Positions 1-8,985 of a stretch of 64,000 nucleotides of DNA are shown here, piece by piece. The notes under the pieces were generated by a model that was not told the DNA's origin, searched no databases, and worked only from the letters and a program-made list of their open reading frames with translations. The DNA is from Ferruginibacter sp. HRS2-29 (GTDB lineage Bacteria; Bacteroidota; Bacteroidia; Chitinophagales; Chitinophagaceae). Numbering within the stretch: the first letter of the stretch is position 1; each line of letters opens with the position of its first letter. The position numbers and the translations under genes are program-made. Location: assembly GCF_024343615.1 (NCBI RefSeq), contig NZ_RJUB01000144.1, positions 311 through 64,310 of the forward strand. Reading direction: 5' to 3'.

Positions 1-275
1 ATTACGAATTACGAATTACGAATTACGAATTACGAATTACGAATTACGAATTACGAATTACGAATTACGAATTACGAATTACGAATTACGAATTACGAAT
101 TACGAATTACGAATTACGAATTACGAATTACGAATTACGAATTACGAATTACGAATTACGAATTACGAATTACGAATTAATTTTTAGCGCCGCAAGGTAA
201 TTAGATTCCAAAGAAATTAATAAATACCAAACTGAACAAACCCATTCGTAATTCGTAATTGCCCATTTTTAATTG
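1..275. repeat. AATTACG heptamer array with inverted right arm
   Basis: Positions 1-178 are an essentially perfect tandem array of the 7-bp word AATTACG, about 25 copies, cut off by the window edge so the true length is unknown. A spacer of about 64 bp follows. Then come inverted copies of the word (TTCGTAATTCGTAATT, about 245-260) and degenerate heptads up to the pdxA stop codon at 278. The whole forms a long potential stem-loop. The spacer begins like that of the element at 57814-57946, so the two belong to one family. The function is unknown; it may act as a terminator for pdxA. Confidence 0.9.
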
Positions 276-277
276 AC

Positions 278-1378
278 TTAGTTTTCATCCAGCGCAATCT
301 TCTCATCCACCGCATTCCTCAGTACATTTGCACTCAGCTTCCTCAATGGATTGGCTTTTTGCGTAGTGATCTCCTTGCGCATATTGATGATGTCGATACA
401 TTTGTAAATGGCTTCCCTGAAAGACGATTCATCAACAGTGCCTTTGCCGGCGATATCGAAAGCGGTGCCATGATCCGGCGAAGTGCGTACCACACTTAAC
501 CCGGCAGTATAATTAACCCCTTCGCCTATGGCGAGCGATTTGAAAGGGATCAGCCCCTGGTCGTGGTACATGGCCAGCACAGCATCAAATTTTTCGTGTT
601 GCCCACGGGCAAAGAATGCATCGGCGCTGTAAGGCCCAAAGCAGAAGATGTCTTTTTTGCGGGCTTCTGTTACGGCCGGCTTGATGATCTCGATCTCTTC
701 CTTGCCGATCAATCCTTCATCACCTGCATGCGGGTTAAGCGCGAGCACGGCAATCCTGGGCTTGGTGATGCCGAAGTCTTTCTTCAGGGAATGGTTGATG
801 ATCTGCAGTTTGGTGTGAATATTTTCTTTGGTGATATATTTCGCCACATCGTGCACAGGTACATGTTCGGTCAATAAGGCGATCCGCATATTTTCCGCTA
901 CCATGAACATCACCACATCCTTTGCCTGGAAACTGTGCTTCAGGAAAGGAGTATGTCCGGTGAAATTAAATTCTGCCGATTGCACGTTCATTTTATGAAT
1001 AGGGGCGGTTACCAGCCCGTCGATCTTTCCGGCTTTCAACGCTTCGGTGGCGATGGAAAGGCTCATTACGGCATATTTTCCGCCGAGCTCGTTCAACTGG
1101 CCGGGTGTAACCGCGATCTCTTCTTCCCAGCAATTATATACATTCACCTGCTTATGGTTGATCTTCGTAGAATCTTTGGCTGCGCTGAAACTGAAGTTGA
1201 GATCGGGCAATCCTTTGCGGTAAAAGTTGATGACTTTATTATTGGCGAAAATAACCGGCGTGCAGAATTCCAGCAGCCGTGAATCGCTGAGGGTTTTTAT
1301 GATCAGTTCGATGCCTACTCCGTTTATATCTCCGCTGGTGAAACCGATGACCGGTTTGTTATCAGGTATGTTGCTCAT
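278..1378 (-). CDS. pdxA: 4-hydroxythreonine-4-phosphate dehydrogenase PdxA
   Basis: NAD-dependent, metal-dependent cytosolic enzyme of the DXP-dependent pyridoxal phosphate pathway; it oxidises 4-phosphohydroxy-L-threonine. Seen: the N-terminal segment GDINGVGIELIIK, the metal/substrate histidine regions TAPIHKMNVQ and MYHDQGLIPFK, and the C-terminal RTSPDHGTAFDIAGKG block. All are hallmarks of the family. The frame is open to 1423, but the ATG at 1378 starts directly at MSNIPDNKPVIGFTSGD and gives 366 residues, the usual size, so I use it. The gene is divergent from the T9SS protein at 1664 and its 3' end abuts the AATTACG element. Identification is secure. Confidence 0.95.
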   Translation of the reverse strand: MSNIPDNKPVIGFTSGDINGVGIELIIKTLSDSRLLEFCTPVIFANNKVINFYRKGLPDLNFSFSAAKDSTKINHKQVNVYNCWEEEIAVTPGQLNELGGKYAVMSLSIATEALKAGKIDGLVTAPIHKMNVQSAEFNFTGHTPFLKHSFQAKDVVMFMVAENMRIALLTEHVPVHDVAKYITKENIHTKLQIINHSLKKDFGITKPRIAVLALNPHAGDEGLIGKEEIEIIKPAVTEARKKDIFCFGPYSADAFFARGQHEKFDAVLAMYHDQGLIPFKSLAIGEGVNYTAGLSVVRTSPDHGTAFDIAGKGTVDESSFREAIYKCIDIINMRKEITTQKANPLRKLSANVLRNAVDEKIALDEN

Positions 1379-1432
1379 TCTTATTCTTTTCGGGCATAAA
1401 AGTACGACTTTTCGAGTTGACATCCCGCTCTC

Positions 1433-1466
1433 ATGAGTTGACTACTCGCGGGAGTTGTCAACTCAT
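1433..1466. repeat. Palindromic hairpin between divergent genes
   Basis: ATGAGTTGACTACTC is followed three bases later by a near reverse complement ending in CAACTCAT. Further GTTGAC/GTCAAC copies lie on both sides (about 1414-1482), giving nested inverted repeats. It lies in the 285-bp gap between pdxA and the gene at 1664. It could be an operator or a small repetitive extragenic palindrome. The rest of the gap, up to 1663, is AT-rich and presumably holds the promoter of the downstream gene. Confidence 0.6.
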
Positions 1467-1663
1467 GGGAGTAGTCAACCCGGAACCTCGTACTTACCCC
1501 ATTATTTACCAGCATTCAGCATAGTAATACTACTGCGCAATTTTACTATAAAAAAATAAATGTAGTTTTTTAGCCACAAATAAACAATAATATGCTAAAA
1601 ACCACGTATTTATATTATCCAAAATTCTGTGTTCAAAAATTAATAAGTCCAAATTAATAACAA

Positions 1664-4192
1664 ATGAGAAATCTTTACGTATCCATCATTCTCTGTTTGC
1701 TCTGTAACAGCAGCCAGGCGCAATGCCCGACCGGTTACACGAATCATACACTGGATTGGGATTATGCAGACTTCATGGTGTCTGATGGCGACTACAATGG
1801 TTATGTATCATTGGCGCAGGCCCAGACCCAGCGTTTTGCTTTTGGCACACAGCGCCTTACCATCACACATAATTACGCCGCAGGCAGTAATAAAGGGGAT
1901 AATACCACCAATACCGGTGAAACAGGTTCTTATGGAACCGGCGCCGATGTGAACTTCAGTGGTGATGGGACTATCACCCTTACCTTCGATGTAGCAGTGC
2001 AGAATGTGAAATTTTCGATGTATGATATAGATCGTAATCAAAGGGTAGTATTTGGAGCCACAGATGGTGCTACCCAAAGAAATATTGCACTGACGAGGTT
2101 GGGGGGAGGGTCTTCCGTGCTTACAATCAGCAACAATAACTCTACCAATGCAAGGGTGGATGCCAGTAATACTTCTGTGAATAATACAGACAACTTCGGT
2201 ACTGTAAACGTAGATATTGCCGGACCGGTAAGAACTATCACCATCACTGTAACGAACACCGGCACCAGTGCCGACTTCTGGGTTTCTGATATCACAGCCT
2301 GTACAACAGGGTCCTTCACCAATAATTATTACAACACTTCAAGGCCATTTACCGGCCAGCCAGCTTATGTATTGGCTTCACGAAACGACAGCGTGTATTA
2401 TGTGAACGTTACCAACGGCGCTTCCAAATTCCTTTTTGCGGATTATGGTCACGACAGGATCAATTCCATGGCATATGATCCATACAGGCACCTGGTATAT
2501 TATACTTACAGCCTCAGTGGCCCGGGAGGCACTATCAACCCCAATGAAAGGGCGTTGCGCCGTTATGATTACGAAAACAATACCCTGAGTGTTGTTACAA
2601 CTGATGTACGCACACTCGGGATACCGGTATTCGACCAGGGGGTCGAATCCGGAGGAGCTGCTTTTTACGATGGTAAACTTTATCTGGGAATTGAAGGTGG
2701 TACCTCCTCTAATCGCGAATCCGTGATCTGGAGGATAGACTTCAACGGTTCATACGTTCCGCAAAATCCCGCTTCACAATTGTGGGCGGTAGAAGGAACT
2801 ACGCATGACTGGTCCGATTTGGGAATCAACGATGGTATGCTGTACGACTTTGATGGTGATGCCGGAAGTGGCTTCCAGGAAGATTTTTATGTGATGAACA
2901 TGGCTACTGGTGCCAACACCAATTATAAACCTAACCCTACTACATTGGTGCCACGCCAGACAGGGGTAGATTGGAACGGTAATGTATATAATATCGGTTC
3001 GCCAAACGCAATTGCTGCGGCAACTTTACAGATGTATAATAAAACATCCGGTGTTACAGGTACGGCATATAATATCACCTTCAATGGCGTAGCCGAAGTA
3101 GGTAGCTGGGGTGATGCTGGTGAAGCTTTCAAACCGAAAACGGATTTCGGAGATGCTCCGGCGTCTTATGATCCTTCCGGTGTAGATCCTGCCACACACG
3201 AGATCGTTTCAAATCTGCGCCTCGGTAATGCGGTGGGGATCGAATTTGCGAAAAAGACATCTGCCAATGCAACAGGAGATGGCTCTGAAGAAGATGGTAT
3301 CTCCGGCACACCTGCGATCGGAACAATGATCTCGAATTTCACTTTACCGGTATCGGTATTCAACAATACAGGCACAACCGCTACATTAGCCGGCTGGATC
3401 GACCGCAACGGTAATGGTGTATATGAGGCTGTTGAAGGAACTACTATTACGGTGCCATCAAGCGCCAGCCAGCAGACTGTCAACCTTCTCTGGAATAATA
3501 TCAACGTGACCCTGCCTCCCGGAAGTACTACTTTCCTGCGTTTGAGGATCACTACCGGTACAATGACCACCGCGAACATGACCGGTTATTACGAAAACGG
3601 GGAAGTGGAAGATCATGTGATCAACGTGACATTCGTGTTGCCTGACCAGAAAGTTTCCCTGGATGCGCAAAAGACAAACAGCGATAAAGTAACACTTACC
3701 TGGAAAGTAAGCCACGAAGAAGGGTATAAAACGTATGAGCTTCAAAAAAGCAAAGATGGTTCTACCGACTGGAACGACATCCATACACGGCCTGCAACCG
3801 GCAGCCTTACAGCGCTCAACTTCAGCTTTATTGATGTATCCCCGCTGCAACCGGTTTCTTACTATCGGGTAAAGATCACCAGCAATACAGGAGCCATCAC
3901 TTATACCAACATCAGGAGAGTCGACTTCAGTACGGCCAACTCTATGACCATTTCGCCGAACCCGGCAAATAGTTATGCTGTTGTAAATATTCATGCGGCC
4001 AAGGCCGGCACCACACAATTGAACATCATCGATTTCTCCGGCCGCACCGTGCATTCGGAAAATCTGAAACTGGTTGCAGGCAGCAACGATATAAGGTTGC
4101 CCGTGATACAGAAATTGAGTGATGGTATTTACAAAGTGAGAGTGATGGTAGACAAACAGGTGATGGTATCATCGCTTGTAGTCATCAAATAA
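1664..4192 (+). CDS. Secreted GEVED-domain protein with T9SS sorting signal
   Basis: Large exported protein of unknown role, 842 residues. A signal peptide spans residues 1-20, ending near SSQAQ. Residues about 25-210 are beta-rich and Gly/Thr/Asn-rich. Residues about 225-490 look like a beta-propeller-type region with repeated DG and YDF motifs. From residue about 494 comes a GEVED-type domain, opening with DFGDAPASYDP and closing with ENGEVEDHVINV. A fibronectin-like stretch follows, and the last 75 residues form a T9SS type A sorting domain (SPNPANSYAVVNI to the end). T9SS substrates are exported across the outer membrane and anchored or released. It lies 33 bp upstream of an M14 carboxypeptidase on the same strand, probably co-transcribed. 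No catalytic motif was recognised. Confidence 0.85.
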   Translation: MRNLYVSIILCLLCNSSQAQCPTGYTNHTLDWDYADFMVSDGDYNGYVSLAQAQTQRFAFGTQRLTITHNYAAGSNKGDNTTNTGETGSYGTGADVNFSGDGTITLTFDVAVQNVKFSMYDIDRNQRVVFGATDGATQRNIALTRLGGGSSVLTISNNNSTNARVDASNTSVNNTDNFGTVNVDIAGPVRTITITVTNTGTSADFWVSDITACTTGSFTNNYYNTSRPFTGQPAYVLASRNDSVYYVNVTNGASKFLFADYGHDRINSMAYDPYRHLVYYTYSLSGPGGTINPNERALRRYDYENNTLSVVTTDVRTLGIPVFDQGVESGGAAFYDGKLYLGIEGGTSSNRESVIWRIDFNGSYVPQNPASQLWAVEGTTHDWSDLGINDGMLYDFDGDAGSGFQEDFYVMNMATGANTNYKPNPTTLVPRQTGVDWNGNVYNIGSPNAIAAATLQMYNKTSGVTGTAYNITFNGVAEVGSWGDAGEAFKPKTDFGDAPASYDPSGVDPATHEIVSNLRLGNAVGIEFAKKTSANATGDGSEEDGISGTPAIGTMISNFTLPVSVFNNTGTTATLAGWIDRNGNGVYEAVEGTTITVPSSASQQTVNLLWNNINVTLPPGSTTFLRLRITTGTMTTANMTGYYENGEVEDHVINVTFVLPDQKVSLDAQKTNSDKVTLTWKVSHEEGYKTYELQKSKDGSTDWNDIHTRPATGSLTALNFSFIDVSPLQPVSYYRVKITSNTGAITYTNIRRVDFSTANSMTISPNPANSYAVVNIHAAKAGTTQLNIIDFSGRTVHSENLKLVAGSNDIRLPVIQKLSDGIYKVRVMVDKQVMVSSLVVIK

Positions 4193-4225
4193 TACTTCCA
4201 ATAAATCCTAATAAAACCACTGTTT

Positions 4226-7021
4226 ATGAATTTCAAAAAGAAATGGCTGCTCTCGGTGTGTGCCGCCGTCCTTTGTATCTCTTCAAACGCACAGGAAAAA
4301 TATACCAAAGTAAAAATTGCCACGCCAACTCAGTCTGTAAGAAGCCTGATGATCAATTCGCTTGGTCTTGATCACTATGAAAGAGATGCTACCTCCATTA
4401 CCGCTGTCATCAACAGCAGCGAGCTGGAAGATCTGCGTCACACGGGCCAGTCTTTCGAAATATTGGTAGACGATGTAGTTAAAAATACTATCGAAAGAAA
4501 TAAGAATGCAGTACCTTCTATCGACAATGACCTCATGCCGATACAGGGTTCCAGCTGCCAGAAAATTGGTGTCATTGTGAAAACCCCTACCGCTTTTGGT
4601 ACCGGAGGTTCATTGAGGCTTGGTGCAGCAGCAGGAAATCCCGGGTACCTTACCTATGCGGAAATGTACAATGCGATGAATGCGCTTGCTACCGCAAACC
4701 CAAACCTGGTAAAGCTTTACAGCATCGGTAAATCGGATGGGGGCCTGGATATCTGGGGAGTAAAAATATCTGACAATGCCGGTTCGGATGAGAGTGAACC
4801 GGAAGTTTTATACACAGGATTGCAGCATGCAAGGGAAGCCATCGGCGGAACCAGCCTGGTCTTTTTCATGCAGTACCTGATAGAGAATTATGTTACAAAT
4901 CCTAATCCACGTATCAAAGAATTGGTTGACAGCCGGGAAATTTTTATCATACCATGCCTGAACCCCGATGGTTATACTTTTAACTACGGCGGTTCAAGCG
5001 GCTCTTATCCTACAACGGGCGGCGGACTCTGGCGCAAGAACAGGCGTAACACCGGTGGGGGCGCTTCCAACATCGGGGTGGATCTGAACAGGAACTACGG
5101 TGTTGACTGGGGTAACTGTGCAGGCGCGAGCAGTTCCTGCGGTTCTACCAACAAAACGGCGGATACTTATTTTGGTACAAGTGCGTTTTCTGAACCTGAA
5201 ACACAGGCACTGCGTGCTTTCGTTTACTCACATAGCTTCGTAAATGCGATCGATCAGCATTGCTTCGGTCCATACTATTCTCTGCCTTACGGAAGGCCTT
5301 CCCTGCACACACCATTGAACCATGCTGACTCAGCTTATTATACTTATATACCTGCTTTGATGGGTATGTACAATGGCCACAGGGCAGGTAACAGCCCCGA
5401 AACAGTGAATTACGAAGTGGCAGGTGGTATCAAGGACTGGTTGCTGATGGGCGACATCGGCGCAGGTACTGTTCCAAAAACAAAGATCTACGGGATGACC
5501 GGTGAAGCAGGTGGTGGCGAGTTCTGGGCACCCGTGGCAGAACTTATCCAGCTTTGTAAGGAAAATACCTTTCAAAACCTGCAACTGGCATACGCTGCCG
5601 GCGCTTACTTCGATCTGCAGGATAAAAACGATATCAGCATCAGCGCATACAACGGCAACTTTTCTTTCATCGTAAAAAGAGTTGGTCTTAAAAACAGCCC
5701 TTTTACAGTTTCTATCGTTCCACTGGAAAATATAGAAACGATCGGTGCACCGGTTACCGCTTCTATCCCGAATTACTATGATAGCTATACAGGAAATATC
5801 AGTTACGGATTGTCAAGCAATTTCCTGGGCGGACAAAAGATACGTTTCGTGTTGAAGCTGGAATCAGACGGCATTTCTATTGTAGATACAGTAACGAAAT
5901 TCTTCAACCCGCTTACATTGTTATCGGATGATATGGAAGGTTCGTTCGCCACCAACTGGACAGCCACCATTTCTCCTTCAGTTGCAGGCGGATGGGGCTT
6001 TACCAACCTGTCGGCTTTTGAAGGAAACAATTCCATGACCGAATCGCCGAATGGCAACTACACTGCCAGCAGCACACGTACCGTTACCTGCAAAACCACT
6101 TTCAACATGGCAGATGCTTCTACGGCATACCTCAGCTTCTGGACCAGGCACCGGGCAGAAAATTTCAGGGATAAGTTACAGGTGCAGGTAACTACCGATG
6201 GCGGTACCACCTGGTTGCCGATCTGCGGATCAAATATGGTATCGGAAGACAATACCACCAACGACGGTTCTCTCGGCGGCAAGCCTGCACTCACCGGTAT
6301 CAGGGATACCTGGACAAGGGAACTTTTTGACCTTACAGCCTTCAAAGGTACTGCAACACTGCAGTTCAGGTTCCAGTTCACTTCTGATAACGACGCCAGC
6401 GCTTTCGCTTTCGAAAAAGACGACGGGTTCTATATCGATAACGTTAAGCTGATCAAAACCGCGAAGATCACCACACTCAATGTTAAGTTTGTAAACTTCT
6501 TTGCGAAAATGCTCGCCAACAATACCGTTCAACTGGATTGGGAAGCATTTACAGATCTGAACCACTCCTATTTTGAAGTAGAAAAAGCAACTTCCGCAAA
6601 CGGTACGTATACTGTTATTGCAAAAGTGCCGGGGCTGCCTCCTTATAAATCTTATGACCTCAATCCAACTGAAGGAAATAATTTTTACAGGATCAAACAG
6701 GTGAATAAAGATGGAACTGTTACCTATAGTAAAGTGATCACGATCAACTATACAAAAGGTAAAACATCTACCATCATCTATCCGAACCCGGTAAAAGACA
6801 TACTTTCTGTAAAGATTGCCAACAGCGTGAAAAGGGAAGAGGTGGTATTGAGGTTGACCAACGTATCCGGACAAGTAGTGATGCAGCAGCCTGCGGTCAT
6901 CAAAACCGGTGAAACCGAGATCAGGATGAACCTTTCAACATTGCCGGCGCAGGTTTATTTCCTCAAAGTGGTGAACAGCAATAATGAAACGCTGAGTATT
7001 GAGAAGGTGATAAAACAATAA
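4226..7021 (+). CDS. Secreted M14 zinc carboxypeptidase, T9SS-exported
   Basis: Extracellular metallocarboxypeptidase of 931 residues. A signal peptide (1-22) and pro-region precede the M14 domain at about residues 150-470. Seen: the zinc motif HARE (H201, E204), the substrate-binding VDLNRNYGVDW, the third-ligand region SHSFVNAIDQHC, and the catalytic glutamate region GMTGEAGGGEFW near residue 427. Residues about 570-720 resemble the C-terminal beta-sandwich of immune-inhibitor-A-type proteases. Then comes a Fn3-like region, and from about 850 a T9SS sorting domain beginning IYPNPVKDILSV. It probably releases C-terminal residues from extracellular peptides. It sits 33 bp after the GEVED protein and a terminator follows. 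Confidence 0.92.
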   Translation: MNFKKKWLLSVCAAVLCISSNAQEKYTKVKIATPTQSVRSLMINSLGLDHYERDATSITAVINSSELEDLRHTGQSFEILVDDVVKNTIERNKNAVPSIDNDLMPIQGSSCQKIGVIVKTPTAFGTGGSLRLGAAAGNPGYLTYAEMYNAMNALATANPNLVKLYSIGKSDGGLDIWGVKISDNAGSDESEPEVLYTGLQHAREAIGGTSLVFFMQYLIENYVTNPNPRIKELVDSREIFIIPCLNPDGYTFNYGGSSGSYPTTGGGLWRKNRRNTGGGASNIGVDLNRNYGVDWGNCAGASSSCGSTNKTADTYFGTSAFSEPETQALRAFVYSHSFVNAIDQHCFGPYYSLPYGRPSLHTPLNHADSAYYTYIPALMGMYNGHRAGNSPETVNYEVAGGIKDWLLMGDIGAGTVPKTKIYGMTGEAGGGEFWAPVAELIQLCKENTFQNLQLAYAAGAYFDLQDKNDISISAYNGNFSFIVKRVGLKNSPFTVSIVPLENIETIGAPVTASIPNYYDSYTGNISYGLSSNFLGGQKIRFVLKLESDGISIVDTVTKFFNPLTLLSDDMEGSFATNWTATISPSVAGGWGFTNLSAFEGNNSMTESPNGNYTASSTRTVTCKTTFNMADASTAYLSFWTRHRAENFRDKLQVQVTTDGGTTWLPICGSNMVSEDNTTNDGSLGGKPALTGIRDTWTRELFDLTAFKGTATLQFRFQFTSDNDASAFAFEKDDGFYIDNVKLIKTAKITTLNVKFVNFFAKMLANNTVQLDWEAFTDLNHSYFEVEKATSANGTYTVIAKVPGLPPYKSYDLNPTEGNNFYRIKQVNKDGTVTYSKVITINYTKGKTSTIIYPNPVKDILSVKIANSVKREEVVLRLTNVSGQVVMQQPAVIKTGETEIRMNLSTLPAQVYFLKVVNSNNETLSIEKVIKQ

Positions 7022-7080
7022 GGTGGTGAATGGTGAAACATTCGAAGGTCTTCAGCTTTTCGAATAAATAATTACAACAA

Positions 7081-7110
7081 AAGGGGTGAAATTTTTTTCA
7101 CCCCTTTTTC
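7081..7110 (+). terminator. Rho-independent terminator of the M14 gene
   Basis: AAGGGGTG is paired with CACCCCTT around a short A/T loop, followed by a T-rich tail. It lies 60 bp past the carboxypeptidase stop, inside the core of the heptamer element. Confidence 0.85.
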
Positions 7111-7124
7111 TTTTCAATATTAAG

Positions 7125-7132
7125 TAGGTTTG
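7125..7132 (+). promoter_or_regulatory. Candidate -7 box of rsmA
   Basis: TAGGTTTG matches the Bacteroidota -7 consensus TAnnTTTG exactly, 52 bp upstream of the rsmA ATG. The -33 region is only T-rich, with no clean TTTG. Confidence 0.5.
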
Positions 7133-7184
7133 CATAACTATTAAAGTTCAAAGGTTTCACCATTCACTATTCACCATTCACTTC

Positions 7185-7949
7185 ATGTACACACTCAAAA
7201 AATCACTCGGCCAGCATTTCCTGAAAGACAAAGACATCATCCACAAAATTGTTGATGTGCTGAAGGAAGACGCTTTTACGCAATTGCTGGAAGTGGGCCC
7301 GGGTGGTGGTGCATTGACCAATGAGCTGATAAAGATCCCGGGTGTAGATTTCCTGGCGGTGGAACTCGATGAAGAAAAAGTGGCTTATCTGCAAAAGCAA
7401 TATCCTTCGCTGAAAGATAAGATCATCAGCCGCAGTTTTCTCGATATCGATCAGCCTTTTAAAACCACTTTCACCATCATAGGCAATTTTCCTTACAACA
7501 TTTCTACACAGATACTCTTCAAGATACTCGATTGGAAAGACGATGTGCCGGTCGTGATCGGCATGTTTCAAAAAGAAGTGGCCGAAAGGGCCGCCGCCAG
7601 GCCTGGCAGCAAAACTTATGGCGTGTTGAGTGCGTTACTGCAGCCGTATTACGAGATCGGGTATCTGTTTGATGTTCCTCCCGAAAGTTTCAATCCACCA
7701 CCAAAAGTGATGAGCGGCGTTATCCGCCTGCGGCGGAAAAAAGAAATGCTGAATGTGAAGTCGGAAAAAGCATATTGGCTGTTGGTGAAAACCGCTTTCA
7801 ACCAACGGAGAAAAACATTGCGGAACGCTACCAAAAGCCTTTTCTCGCCTGAAGTACTCACCGATGAGATTTTTATGAAAAGGGCGGAAATGCTCAGCAT
7901 AGAAGACTTTGCGGCGCTTACTTTTAAAATGACAGGATTTGGGAACTGA
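7185..7949 (+). CDS. rsmA: 16S rRNA dimethyladenosine transferase RsmA (KsgA)
   Basis: SAM-dependent methyltransferase that dimethylates two adjacent adenosines near the 3' end of 16S rRNA during small-subunit assembly. Seen: the family N-terminus KKSLGQHFL, SAM motif I LEVGPGGGALT (about residues 38-48), the acidic loop AVELDEEK, and the catalytic motif IV NFPYN. The length of 254 residues is typical. The ATG directly follows the right arm of the heptamer element. A lipoprotein gene follows after 21 bp and may be co-transcribed. Confidence 0.96.
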   Translation: MYTLKKSLGQHFLKDKDIIHKIVDVLKEDAFTQLLEVGPGGGALTNELIKIPGVDFLAVELDEEKVAYLQKQYPSLKDKIISRSFLDIDQPFKTTFTIIGNFPYNISTQILFKILDWKDDVPVVIGMFQKEVAERAAARPGSKTYGVLSALLQPYYEIGYLFDVPPESFNPPPKVMSGVIRLRRKKEMLNVKSEKAYWLLVKTAFNQRRKTLRNATKSLFSPEVLTDEIFMKRAEMLSIEDFAALTFKMTGFGN

Positions 7950-7970
7950 TTCACCTACACCTACAACCCG

Positions 7971-8801
7971 ATGAAAATACTGCCTGTTTTATTTTTGATA
8001 CTGGTATTTACAAGTTGTTATTCACCACGATACGTATACAGTCCGGCAGCGCATAATGTGCCTGTGCTGACTGCAAAAAAAGACAGCAAACTGGGAATCA
8101 ATTATTCCACAAACATTGCGCAAAGAGCAAGGAATTCCGAAGATAATCACGCCAGCACTGGGGCAGGGATAGATGTACAAGGCGCTTATGCATTCAGCAA
8201 ACATATGGCAGTACAGGCCGCTTATTACTGGCGTAAAGAAATGAATGAAGGCAATTTTACTTTTACCGCTGTTGATAATTCTATCTTACGTTACCGTCGC
8301 AATCTCACAGAAGCAGGGCTCGGTTATTATACCAAAATGAACGATAGCGGTACTTCATGGTTCCAGCTTTTTGGCGGCATGGGGGTTGGCGATTTCAGGT
8401 TTACGGACAAACCGATACCTGGTTCTGCAAACACGAATGAATTTTTTTACAAGACGAAACTCACTAAATTTTACATCCAGCCTGTAGTGATGGTTTTATA
8501 TGATAAGTCGATATCGCTCTCCTTCTCTTCAAGATTCAGTTTTCTGAAGTTTCATCATGTGCGAACCGATTATTCCTCTACGGAGTTAAACAATTATAAA
8601 CTCGACAGCATCACCCATCGTCCTGTTATTTTCTGGGAACCTGCATTTGTCAACTCTTTTGAATTCAAAAAGCTCAAAGGAGTAAAATTTGAATACCAAC
8701 TCGGATTGAGCCTGCTGATGAGCAAAAGCTTTGTAGATGCCCGTGCATTTAATTTTTCCGCCGGGGCATTCGTGGATATTCCCAAAATGCTGAGGAAATA
8801 G
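7971..8801 (+). CDS. Predicted lipoprotein, outer-membrane beta-barrel-like
   Basis: Uncharacterised 276-residue exported protein. The N-terminus has a hydrophobic stretch ending in the lipobox VFTSC, so Cys16 is likely lipidated. The remainder alternates short amphipathic strands (for example AYAFSKHMAVQAAYYWRKE and GLGYYTKMN), as in small outer-membrane porin-like proteins, and the C-terminus carries AFVDIPKMLRK. It lies 21 bp after rsmA. I do not recognise a named family and cannot assign a function. Confidence 0.75.
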   Translation: MKILPVLFLILVFTSCYSPRYVYSPAAHNVPVLTAKKDSKLGINYSTNIAQRARNSEDNHASTGAGIDVQGAYAFSKHMAVQAAYYWRKEMNEGNFTFTAVDNSILRYRRNLTEAGLGYYTKMNDSGTSWFQLFGGMGVGDFRFTDKPIPGSANTNEFFYKTKLTKFYIQPVVMVLYDKSISLSFSSRFSFLKFHHVRTDYSSTELNNYKLDSITHRPVIFWEPAFVNSFEFKKLKGVKFEYQLGLSLLMSKSFVDARAFNFSAGAFVDIPKMLRK

Positions 8802-8857
8802 TTGTTGCATGCCGGATGTTAGTTGTTAGAAGTTTATTCGGCAGCAGGAAGCCGGTC

Positions 8858-8930
8858 GTCTGTTGTCTGTTGTCTGTCGTCAGTTGTCTGTCGTCTGCCG
8901 TCTGTCGTCTGTCGTCTGTGGTCTGTGGTC
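8858..8930. repeat. GTCTGTC heptamer array upstream of icmF
   Basis: Ten consecutive 7-bp units, variants of GTCTGTC/GTCTGTT/GTCTGTG with one GTCAGTT and one GTCTGCC, fill 8858-8930. No clear inverted arm is visible here, although weak GTTGTTA heptads occur at about 8818-8835. The array ends 9 bp before the icmF -7 box, so it covers the -33 region. The repeat-number differences typical of such arrays could alter promoter spacing. Confidence 0.85.
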
Positions 8931-8939
8931 TTTTTTCTG

Positions 8940-8947
8940 TAAATTTG
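8940..8947 (+). promoter_or_regulatory. Candidate -7 box of icmF
   Basis: TAAATTTG is an exact TAnnTTTG match, 38 bp upstream of the icmF start. It sits immediately downstream of the heptamer array and a T-run. Confidence 0.55.
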
Positions 8948-8985
8948 CCTGCCCGATTGCACTATCAAAGTAAAATAAAGTTCAT

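Larger units (their letters stand above)
7022..7184. repeat. GGTGAAT heptamer element
   Basis: A short left arm (GGTGGTGAATGGTGAAAC, 7022-7039) starts right after the carboxypeptidase stop. The right arm (7151-7184) carries the reverse-complement heptads ATTCACC/ATTCACT and runs into the rsmA start codon. The inner ends also pair: GGTGAAAC on the left, GTTTCACC on the right. The core contains a terminator and the rsmA -7 box. Same word family as the element at 21777-22020. Confidence 0.8.

Noticed and set aside
1-178. CRISPR array
   Set aside because: The unit is 7 bp with no unique spacers, and no cas genes are present.
3458-4054. 198-residue leftward frame in the GEVED gene
   Set aside because: Antisense to a clear T9SS protein; Cys/Arg-rich composition with no family features.
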